From positions 28,418,772 through 28,482,771 of the forward strand of contig OY829646.1 of NCBI GenBank assembly GCA_963691815.1: DNA of 64,000 nt, read 5' to 3'. Under the pieces are notes generated by a model. The model did not search any database. It had not been told where the DNA came from and saw only the letters and a program-made list of their open reading frames with translations. Source of the DNA: Echiichthys vipera (taxonomy: Eukaryota; Chordata; Actinopteri; Perciformes; Trachinidae). Shown one piece after another: positions 27,589 to 37,142 of this stretch. A program made the position numbers and the translations under genes. Position 1 is the first letter of the stretch. Each line of letters starts with the position of its first letter.

Positions 27589-27626
27589 TCTGAAACTAAC
27601 CTGGTCGGGACCAGGTTAGTTTCAGA
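27589..27626. repeat. 18-bp perfect inverted repeat inside the Harbinger
   Basis: The arm tctgaaactaacctggtc (27589-27606) is followed by gg and then its exact reverse complement (27609-27626). The hairpin lies just inside the left terminal region, upstream of the transposase start. It may be a subterminal protein-binding repeat or a target of later rearrangement. Confidence 0.95.
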
Positions 27627-27786
27627 AAACCTTGAGTTTCTCTCTGTCTCCGCCCTCTTTCAGCCACACACGGTGTTTGATTTCCTCATTCATTCAGTCA
27701 GCAGGCGAGTTTTGACGTAGTATAGTTCTGTCTGTTTTTTCAGAAAATCATTAGAAGTTATATTAGGTGGCAACTATTTCACTACC

Positions 27787-28315
27787 ATGGCGTGTGCTTT
27801 TGATAACGATCCCGTGGATGAAGGTGCAGCATTACTGCGCAGAGAATTAAATATTCATCGGGAGATGATTAACAAACTATTGATTATAGATGTTCTTGCA
27901 TTTCCAGGCAATTCTCTTTTTGAGCGGTACAGTTTCATATCACAGCAGATATTGTGTGTTGCGCTGCGTTTTTTTGCAAAAGGGAGTTTTTTTATACAAC
28001 GTATAAAATCATTCAGTAGGCCTACATTAGAAGTTATGTAGGCCTATATAGCCTTCTGATCCAGAATATCACCTATAATGCGAGGGGGTGCATTTCACGG
28101 CAGGGGTTCTGTATACGGCACAGCACTGTGTCATGTCACAGTCCATCATTTACATACACAACCTCATCTATCCATACATTTCCAACATTAACAACCAAAG
28201 TCATGCTCTCACATCCCAGCAGATATTGTGTGTTGCGCTGCGGTTTTTGGAAATGGGAGTTTTTTATACAACATATAAAACAGCCACTTACGGTAATTTT
28301 TACTTTACAATGTAA
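27787..28315 (+). pseudogene. HARBI1-like Harbinger transposase, N-terminal remnant
   Basis: The frame starts at ATG 27787 and reads MACAFDNDPVDEGAALLRRE, then LNIHREMINKLL and FERYSF. This is the N-terminus of teleost Harbinger transposases (MACPFDNDPVDEGAALLRRE...). The text then jumps from RYSF to SQQILCVALRFFA, skipping about 35 residues. After some 110 unrelated bases it resumes at about 28137 with SQSIIYIHNLIYPYISNINN and SHALTSQQILCVALRF. The SQQILC block is therefore present twice (27941-28010 and 28213-28280), and a tcacag microhomology lies at the first junction. The helix-turn-helix and whole DDE nuclease domain that should follow are absent. A family member would be about 350-400 residues. 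Confidence 0.9.
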
Positions 28316-28520
28316 AACATGCTCAAAATGAGGCGTCACCATGAGATTGTGCCGATGTTTTACCTGTTTGAACAATGTTTTTATGTTTCATCTTAAGCTG
28401 CTGCCAAGTGCGCTTCTCCCCTGTGTGAAGCACCTAAATTAAATAAATTAATAGGCTACCACTCAAGCAGTTCCCCCTGTGATATTACTGTGATTGCAAC
28501 AGGACTACATTTAAACTTAC

Positions 28521-28630
28521 GCACTGACCCGAGCAGCAATGTCCTCCCGCACCGTCTCCCTCTCTTTTGCTGCTGCAGCGGTGTTACACTTTCGCCGAAA
28601 AACATGCTCAAACTCTCCGTATGAGCGCAT
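28521..28630 (-). pseudogene. Harbinger Myb/SANT-like protein, first-exon remnant
   Basis: On the minus strand the frame from ATG 28630 reads MRSYGEFEHVFRRKCNTAAA, then AKERETVREDIAARVSA. The FRRKxNTAAAAKERE...IAARV block is the front of the Myb/SANT (MSANTD-like) domain of the Harbinger accessory DNA-binding protein. It ends at 28521 against gtaagt (28520-28515 on the minus strand), a consensus splice donor, placing the exon end where the family interrupts the domain. The second exon that would finish the domain is not found within the element. A helical residue often W or A in AWExIA is here V (TVREDIA). Confidence 0.8.
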
Positions 28631-28895
28631 TAATATTTACAGTTCCAGTTGTAGCGCAGCCCTCCCCTTCCCAGTTGCTATGGTGACTCGTCGAATCAGG
28701 GCTCCATTGATGCTGTCCTTTTTTTACTTGTGGTGCACACGCTTAACTCCAGGTCAAACTACTCTGAGTTGATCAACCTAACGCAAATCTGCAGTTCTGG
28801 AACTGAAAACTCATAGTTTCCTTTCTCAGAGTAGATCAACTCAGAGTTCAGGGTTAGACTCAGAGTTTGTTGAACCTGCTTTGTGAAACGGACCC

Positions 28896-29263
28896 CAGAG
28901 CCAGACGAACCAGGTGTTGAGAGAGCGGAAGACAAACAGCAGGAAGTGGAGAGCAACACTGAGAGAAAGCCAGAGGACTTATTAGTTGAAGAGACTGGTG
29001 TTCAAAGTAAGGGCACAGGAGAGATAGATGAAAGTTCAGAGAGTGAGTCTGAGGGTGACATACAATCAGAGACACAGGCAGAGGAAATGTGCATCCACAA
29101 GGACTGTGATGATGAAAAAATATTTGCCTGCTTGAAAAGCAGTGCAATTACAGTTCATGTGGTGTGTCCATGTGTACACAGAGTTTTAGATGTGTGTTTT
29201 ATGCATATGGCCCCTGGAGCTCTCTGCACTTTTCACAGTCACCTTATTAAAAGTGTTCAATGA
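28896..29263 (+). other. Acidic open frame 3' of the Harbinger
   Basis: Downstream of the right CAG the frame reads PEPDEPGVERAEDKQQEVES, then NTERKPEDLLVEE and IDESSESESEGD, running on to a tga at 29261-29263. The first two-thirds is rich in Glu, Ser and Asp; the rest turns Cys/His-rich (CPCVHRVLDVC). Without the Harbinger it would be joined in frame to 27395-27403. I recognise no domain. The composition could come from a purine-rich (gag/gaa) stretch, so coding status is uncertain. It could also be a piece of another transposon's gene. Confidence 0.3.
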
Positions 29264-29769
29264 CTGGAGGTTGATCTAGAGATACTGCAAGAAAAGACTT
29301 AGTTCATATGCTGGTCAGTCGTTTGGCCCCACTCAACACTAAACTAAATCCCCTGCAGAAAGAACACAAGTGGCATAGAGCTTCAAAGCCAGCAGCTGAG
29401 ACAACTAAAATATTATAGTTTCTCCATGTTTTCTTTATTGCTGTTATATATGTAGATTTACTGCAGATAGCACATCATTATAACAATGGACTTAACCATG
29501 ACAGCGTGACCATAACTTTGGTATGGGCTCAGGAGCAGAGTTGAAGATAGGAGACTGTTCTGGTCATTTAAGCAAAGGAAGAAGTCTGGCAACATTGTTG
29601 TAGAGCAACAAAGTTCATGTAGTGTGTATTTTGGGGGTGCAAGGGTCCACTAAACACTAGATGGCGCTATTAGCTTCCCATATCAAATAGCTTGCCAACG
29701 TTTTTTGTTGTTGTTGCTCCAACCTGGAAAAAAAGGCACCGACATAAAGAGCAACATATTTAGTGATCT
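29264..29769. other. No recognised feature
   Basis: Sequence between the acidic frame and the next repeat; short actagatggcgctatt wording near 29656 but no domain or ends. Confidence 0.45.
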
Positions 29770-30085
29770 ATCCATCCATCCATCCATCCGTCCATCCATC
29801 TTCAACCGCTTGTCCCTATCAGGGTCGCTGGAGCTGATCCCAGCTGACATTGGTCGTGAGGCGGGGTACACCCTGGACAGGATGCCAGTCTATCGCAGGG
29901 CACATAGAGACAAACAGAGACAGACCATTTACACCTACAGGCAATCTAGAGTCATCAATTAACTTAACACATGCATGTCTTTGGACTGTGGGATGATGCC
30001 GTAGAACCCAGAGAAAACCCACGCAGACACGGGGAGAACATGCAAACTCCACACAGAAGGGCCCCAGCTGGGGGATTTGATTCTG
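29770..30085 (+). mobile_element. Teleost LINE-associated repeat (L2/Maui-like 3' region)
   Basis: A (CATC)n run at 29770-29800 leads into caaccgcttgtccctatcag, ggtcgctggagctgatccca, gctgacattggtcgtgag, gcggggtacaccctggacag, and later gcatgtctttggactgtggg, cccacgcagacacggggaga and catgcaaactccacacagaa. This ordered string is one of the commonest interspersed repeats of ray-finned fish. I associate it with LINE 3' regions but am less sure of the clade. Copy is moderately decayed (for example gatgatgccgtag where gaggaagccggag is usual). Confidence 0.75.
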
Positions 30086-31352
30086 CCTTTCTTTTAATGT
30101 AGCATTGCCTTAACACAAATGATCAATTAATGAATGAATAAGTAGACTGAGAAACAAACAAACAACCTCAGGTGAAATAGTAGTTAGCCTACAGCCTACA
30201 GTCTCATTTTGCATTTCAGTGTTATCTGAAGTAAACATAATTCCATGAATGTTAAACCCTTTAAACATGTCTGAGAGAATCTGACAATGCTCCCGTGGGG
30301 TTGAATAAAAGGTTGACTATTCACACAGACCTTACTGGTGAAAAGGTCATTCTACTCTAAATAGTCAGTGTTGCTGGAGCCATTCCCATGATAGAACCAC
30401 TGATAACTCTCAAATGAAATCTATCAGTGACTCTGATGCATTGCGGTTTCACCGCTATTGCCGTTAATTCATTACAGAAGAAGCAGGCAGATTACAGCTT
30501 TGTATTCCTTGACAATGTCACACAGGCCTGCGCCATCCAGATAATTATGAGTCGAGAGCTGCGGCCTCAAAATGAGAAAGCTCTCTTAGCTCATCTCATT
30601 CTTCTGAATGGGTCTCTGCCAGTTAGTGACAATGAGTGACCTTGTGCTTGGAAAATCACACTGAATTAACCATGGAGCAGATATCACTTATACACCCTGG
30701 CTGCATTTCTCTTGAGGGGGCTAGAGTCGTCTCTCAAAAATAAATCATCTCTAATGCCTAAATTATGTCCCCCTCCTGCCACGCAGTATTTTTCTGGACA
30801 CCATATCCATATCCTGGCTGTGTCTCTTAGAAGCTAAAACGGATGTGATTGTCGTCATTGTTGATTATTGATTATTAGACTGTGGCACTTATTACTTAAC
30901 TGATATTGTATATGGCTTTACAAGATTAATTTAATGTGTTAGTGTATTTTTTTTATTGCAGTTAAAGTGCTGTCAACTGTGAGTCAGGAAATACAAAAAT
31001 AAAAAATAACAAGTAGTTCTCTTGATGACTATCAATAAGTAGGAGAGATAAAACCCTGAGTTATCATAACGTCCTGCCAAACATCTGTGTGGGTGTAATC
31101 AGCACTTGTGTTCTGTCATTTAGTTACTTTCCGAAATTATTTCAATTGTCAGCTGTGTAACCAAAATATTAAGCAACTGGATACTAGTTTGTGTAATAAG
31201 TAAATATATTCCGTAAATTCTTCTGACCTGTAAGTGGAATGCCTTGAAATTGGGTGTGACATCATTCCCTGTTCTGACCTCCAACTTCCGAGGTAAATGA
31301 AAAGGCAGCATTTCTTTCTCATGTAGACACACATATAGGCCTAAACCAGCAG

Positions 31353-31354
<2 letters not shown>
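30086..31354. other. No gene; possible conserved non-coding block 30440-30660
   Basis: The 30440-30660 patch has balanced base composition and high complexity, unlike neighbouring AT-rich DNA, with a 70-codon frame of unknown nature (30427-30639). No repeat family matches. It is a candidate conserved element only by appearance. Confidence 0.3.
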
Positions 31355-31423
<69 letters not shown>

Positions 31424-31447
31424 TGTGCGTGTGTGTGTGTGTGTGTT

Positions 31448-31479
<32 letters not shown>

Positions 31480-31484
31480 AGTGT
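31355..31484. repeat. (TG)n microsatellite, ~130 bp
   Basis: TG dinucleotides with ttgtgtgcg interruptions near 31421 and 31447. Confidence 0.97.
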
Positions 31485-33295
31485 CAATGCCAGTTTTAGT
31501 TTGACATGACTTCATCAACTTTACAGTATGTCATCTTTTTGTTGTGCTGGATTGCATTAGACTTAACAAGTGTACCCACTAAGCTGGTAACTCAGTTTAA
31601 TGACACTCAGTGTAGTCAGTGGTTCAACAGAAACAGAAGCTTTGCAAATGGAACTGACTAAACAGATACCAGAGCAAAGACTTAAAAGAAAAACGAGCCA
31701 ATTCTGCATCTCCTTTCTGTCCCTTCTCATTTTGAGGTGCTTTTTCATCTTGGAAAGGCAATGCAGATGTTCAATCAAGTTTTGGCTCAGATACTCTCTG
31801 TGCAGCAGGATTGCCTTCTTCTCAGCAATTAATGTTTTCTCTTTTTCTCAGATTTTCTGTTGAAGTGTGTTGTTGGTACTGTTCTTATTCCAGTGATGAT
31901 GTCTGTTATTCATGAGACATTCTAGCTCTTGGCGAGGCAAAATAGACGAAAAAAAATTGGCCTTACTGCTACTGTAAATGACATGCAAAACATTAAAACT
32001 CCACTGTGAGCATTTAAAATAATTTTGTTAGAATGTGATATCATTAAAAAATAAAACATGTCACATAATGCTTCCCCAATACACTGAGTAACAACATTTT
32101 CAACTCTCTTGCCTTTTTTGGGAAGGTTAGTCTGACTTTTAAGTATTATTTAGCCCCCTTCCCGACAAGCTAGCAAGACATGTTTGCTATGGCTTTAAAT
32201 GTCCGCCAAGATCAAACTTTTTTTTTAATTTTCTTTTTTACAGTTCGCGGGGTCCAGGTTTAGAACTACCCCTAGAACCTCCTCTGCCTGATCGCCATCT
32301 ACTGAATATAAATAAACCCACTTCCAAAAAATCTGAAATATTAAAAATCTGAACTATTCTTTTAATTTGCGCAAAGACTGTCGGCATAAAGCTGAGCCTG
32401 TATCATGATCATAGGCTGAATCTTTTTTAGAATATAAACCTTTTTGATTTTGATGACATTGCCGCAATTTTTCTGGTCTTATGTTAATGATCGGATAACA
32501 GCTTTCTCTACCTGAGCTATCTATCTATTTCTTTCCATCCAGTCAAAAGGTCTGTTCTTGGTATGCAACAAGCATTACAGTCTCCTTGTATTGTCACTTT
32601 ACACATTGAGTGTTATTCTTTTTATACACTTAAAATGCAGGTATATTATGTATGTGACCTCCCCTGTTGGATGCATTACCTACAAGTAAATTAGATAATT
32701 AGGTATGTCCACTCTGTTGGTTTCAAGGTAATGATGTGAGTGTCTTTTCTAAAAGCTGAAAGGCAGATTGCAGCTGCATGCCCACTTGAGAGCAAATAAT
32801 CTAAGCAGGTATCATGCATTGAGACTGAGCATGTAAGAAGCATGGCTCACTTCCCGTCATCACTGTATCTCTGGCCCATCCACATTCCAACCCCTGCCGT
32901 CAAGCATGGTAATATATATCACTCGAGCACACTCCTGCACTTGAGATGAAAACATCTCATCAGATATCATGTATGGTAATCCAGATTCAATAGTTAAGCA
33001 TCCTTGCACGCATTCAAAAGACAAGAAACAAAAGAACCCACCCTCCCACTGTGCTCTGTGATCTGATTTTACCTGCTTGCAACAGGCAACATTCATCCAG
33101 TTCTGTCAGTGCACCAACACCACCCCCACAGCTCTCCTCTCAGTCGCTTGTTCCTGAAAGACAGAAGTCAGGCAGCCGGCATTAGCTGCATTACACCCTT
33201 TTTTAAAATGCAAATCGGATTTACACAATTATTGAAATTGACAAGATGCAATGAAGCCTGAGTATTTGACCGGTGTTTCTCAGCTGTTTGATGAG

Positions 33296-33296
<1 letters not shown>
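31485..33296. other. No recognised feature
   Basis: AT-rich unique-looking DNA. The 78- and 87-codon frames (32860-33096 minus, 31600-31863 plus) lack recognisable domains. Confidence 0.5.

Positions 33297-33360
<64 letters not shown>
33297..33360. repeat. (CA)n microsatellite, 64 bp
   Basis: Uninterrupted CA dinucleotides. The 129-codon frame crossing it (33251-33640) is carried by the repeat and is not convincing. Confidence 0.98.
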
Positions 33361-33361
<1 letters not shown>

Positions 33362-35540
33362 CTGTCTGCGGATTTCTGCTTTCGTAGCTTGAGAACTGAA
33401 CTGAACACATTTCAGGAGATATTTGAGATACATTCCCATTACAATACAGAAAATTCAGTCTCTGCATGTTGCATAGATTTACAGAATGAAGCAGTTAATT
33501 GTAAAAAAGTCTGTTTACACCAAGACATTATGGATATTATTAAATCTATCATTTTAGTTTTAGTTTTCCCCACCAAACACTCACCAATAATTTGTTTTAG
33601 CAATGCAAAGATTCTACGGGCACAGACTGTTAAACAATAAACAGAGAGATTAATTAATAGATAAATGAACAGCTTGTATTCCCCTCTGGAGACAGGAGCA
33701 AACTATGTTAATCTGCCTGAGTCAGAATTGCACCTTCAGTATAATTGTTCCATCCATATAACCTTAACCAAATAGCATCTTTTCTTATGTGTTACTGCAT
33801 ATGTATGCTTTTATTATACTGTTCATATTCATATGCAATGAATGAAACCTGTGCCTTGGTTAGCATATGCTCTGAAAGTAAAAAAAAGAAACAAAAAAAA
33901 CTCAATGGAATACGTCAAAACACCTTGCTTCCTCACTTTCTGCTTTGTTAACTGCTTAACCAAACAGCTGATGTGAAATCAAGTAGTGAATTCTTGTCAG
34001 AGCACTGCTGCAAAATTGCCACTCTGAGGCTAAGAAACCTAAACAGCCAGGTGTGTTTACATTGAATGGTGACAATAATTTTGAGTGTCTTTTTTTTCCA
34101 AAATAATAACAAAGAACTGTTAAAGTTGAAAAGTGAATGCAGTGATCCAGGTCACATGGCATTAATCTGGAAAGGTGTTGACTTTTTTCACTTTTTTTGT
34201 ATTTGTAAAGGTAGGTTCCTGTCAGAGTGCAGCAAACATAGCTCATGCATTAATATTCAGCATCAATAATGGAACAAAACAAAGTCTTCAAGCTCGTTAT
34301 CAAAGTACATTATTAGGTTCGGGACGTCAGCCTTTTTCCTGTAAACTAAGATGTTCAATGAAACTGAGCACTAAGGGGATTTCATAAAGCCAGAGACAAG
34401 GCCAAGCAAGGAGCTCTCTCGTCTGAATGAAAAATGGGAACGCTTGTCCCTGGGCTTGTGTACCAATAACTTCAAAACATGAGAGACACGGTAAAAATAG
34501 CTGCTCCCCAAACTGCCGTTTTTGAGTAACCAGAGAGGGAAAACCACAATAAAACACAGGAGCAAACAAGCCTTAAGATGTTTTATTCATTCATTAAAGC
34601 CATTGGCAGCCTAGTGTTGAGACAACATCAAAGATGGATACAAAAATGCAATATATAAAACAGAATCTAAACAAGTTGTGGTTAATGGTGGCCTGGAAGT
34701 TTGCACAAACATTGTATCTGCCATTCAAGTTATTTCATTGGAGCAGTGAATGACACATTTTTCATTCTATTTTTCGCTCAAAACCGGCAGTCACCCCTGG
34801 CAAAACTGCAGGTGTGATCCTCAGCAGCCGTGAACAGAGTGTTGCTGGATTCACACCCTACTGTGGCGGCAAGCATTACACCACGTTGCACACAACTAGT
34901 TTGCAGCTGCATGCTGCTCTTCCTCTGATGTTTTACATTAACAGCACCTGTTTCCTGAATAAGAAACACTTCATGCTTGCACATGAATAAATATATAAAG
35001 CATTACACAAACTGTACAACCTTTCAAGTTTAATAATCATGTTGTTGTTTCTGAGGTGGGCGATGTTGAAGGTGGCATGCTGTTGAGATGAATCTCACAC
35101 AAAAAAAATCTTGAAAATTCCTCAGATATTCACTGTTATTTATTGTTCATCACACACTTGTAGATAGGCCAAACATGCCTTGGCCTATTCAGATAAATGA
35201 GGCCTGATGTAGTGATTTATATTTTACACATGCATGCAGCTCCTTAGATTAGCTTGCAGTATGCAGTGGAGATGATTAAAAGGGTAAAAAAAAATGCACC
35301 CTGTTCAGGTTACCACTAGTAGCACTATGGAGCAGTGTTTTAATAGGAGTGTGTTTTAGGCACACTAGTCCACTGGTCGACTGTTCAGCAACAATGTGCA
35401 AAGAAATGTAGCAATGTGCCATCAAAGTCAAGGAAAAAGAACTCTGCAATTCTGCAAACATGAATGTGAACAATGCATCTTTGGGTCTAGCTCACTGCGC
35501 TTTGGTTCATCCCAAATAAGCTCAGTCCTTGGCAGCTCCC
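33361..35540. other. No recognised feature
   Basis: AT-rich DNA with scattered short frames on both strands (for example 33956-34246 minus, 34327-34569 minus); none shows a domain or convincing splice context. Confidence 0.5.
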
Positions 35541-35587
35541 CGGGTTTGAAACAGACCTGCAGCCCTTTGCTGCATGTCATCCCCTTA
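35541..35587 (+). repeat. Short SINE-like tail fragment
   Basis: The string gggtttgaaacagacctgca, then gccctttgctgcatgtcatc, matches the wording that commonly follows a tRNA-like head in a fish short interspersed repeat (ggttcgaatcc...ctttgctgcatgtcatcccc). Only about 45 bp is left. Confidence 0.5.
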
Positions 35588-37096
35588 CATACATAAAATA
35601 ACAATACAATTAAAATGTTAAAATAATCTGCTTTGCAAGTGTTTCATGAATAATAAAATGCATTTGACGTCCATCAGGCCTTAAGGGATACACGTGAGAA
35701 ACACTAAATGTAAACATAACTTTGTTTGTCACCAAGAAAACTCCACAGGGTACAGTACTTTTTAATGACTTAATGGCTGCTTTATAGCAGTTGACAGAAG
35801 GCTATACATCAAACCTGACACAGCACGTGGCATAAAACCAAGCTTGGTAGATGTACTGTGAACAGCAGCCTTTGACGTTTTGCTTAAGGGTCAGTCAAGA
35901 ATTCATTATTCAAGACTGATGAGAGGCACTATGATACTTTAGTTTCTGAAGAGCAGGCTGGGCATACCATTTTTAAAATCAGCGTGAACGTTTTACACAG
36001 TATAAAATGGCTTGATGTTGCATGCGAGAGGTAAATTGTGTAACAATGACATTGGTGCAGTAATAACATCAATAAAAGGAAAACAGAAAGGGAAATTGTT
36101 GCTATATTGCAGGACATCTATATATTGTAGCCAAGTGGACCCTATAGTTATATGGCATTACCTTTAGAAGTGATTACTTTGTAATGTACAGCATATTTAT
36201 TGTACATCTTTATGCATAAAGCAATATAGTCTCATGTAAAAGAACACTTAGTGTGTTTGTCTTCATGGTCTCAAAGTGCCTCTGCTCTCTGTCTATATCA
36301 TCGATATTAACGTTACGCTTTATGCACTTTTTGGCTTTTAGTGTGAGGTGGAAGAAGAGCTTTAGGGTACGTAGGTTAATTCAGTTTCCTTACAAAATGT
36401 GGGCGCCTTAGTCTTTAACATTTAATCCAAAGGGAGGTATTTTTCAAGAAGCCAAAAGGGTGTGTGAAGGGTAATAAATCCCCGTCTCGACTCTCCAGAG
36501 CCTTGCAGAGGGTTCAACACATGCTAAAAACCTGGGCCTTGGGCTATATTGTGGGAGGAATAGTGGGTATACTGCTCACCTGAATAAGGCACAAGGTTAA
36601 AAGGCCATGATGGAATTTCCATTTCTATAAAACTTAAGAGAGACGCAAGGTGAGAAAAAGGTCCAATGCAATTACTTTCATTCATAACACGACGGAACCA
36701 TGCTAATTACTTGATGTATTAATAACTGCCCTTGCTGCTGTAACTCAAGGCCTCAGCTGCTTTTCCATCTTTAAAATTCAACTTATAAAAAAGTGATGAA
36801 TTACTCAAGCTGTTTTTCCACCTGTACGGACCATCTCAAAAGCAATCATGGTATTTCAAACTTGAAAGTCTAATTGAAGGACTCCAGAAAGCGAGAGGGG
36901 TCATAGATAGAAGATTTAACCTAATATAACGTTGGTAATGGTATATGTTACGATCCAAAAAAATTCTTAGTAATTACAGGAAACACATGATTATGCTTTT
37001 CTTAACAGTTTTTTCCTTTGCAGCCACAAAATCTAGAGAGAGAACAATGCCTTGTTAGGTTTAATAAATCCTTTATTAAGCGCTTTAAAAATATTT
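35588..37096. other. No recognised feature
   Basis: AT-rich, homeobox-core-like taatta words are frequent near 36670-36860, as in many conserved non-coding regions. No gene recognised. Confidence 0.4.
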
Positions 37097-37142
37097 TTAA
37101 AGAAAGAGGGGATGACATGCAGCAAAGGACAGGGGCTGGAAT
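37097..37142 (-). repeat. Second copy of the SINE-like tail, inverted
   Basis: The text aagaggggatgacatgcagc, then aaaggacaggggctgg, is the reverse complement of the 35541-35587 motif (ctttgctgcatgtcatcccc). The two scraps lie 1.5 kb apart in opposite orientation. Confidence 0.5.

Larger units (their letters stand above)
27405..28895 (+). mobile_element. PIF-Harbinger transposon, defective
   Basis: The ends are gggcctgtttcacaaagcag on the left and, reverse-complemented, gggtccgtttcacaaagcag on the right. Similarity continues through aactctgagt and taaccctgaa for about 50 bp. CAG occurs on both sides (27402-27404 and 28896-28898), giving a 3-bp target duplication; zebrafish Harbinger elements are known to use CWG. 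The 1491-bp element carries a HARBI1-type transposase remnant on the plus strand and the first exon of the Myb/SANT-like accessory protein on the minus strand, the usual divergent two-gene plan. Both are truncated, so it is non-autonomous now. Confidence 0.92.

Noticed and set aside
31120..31518. 132-codon Thr-His frame on the minus strand
   Set aside because: Carried by the TG repeat; the remainder has no domain.
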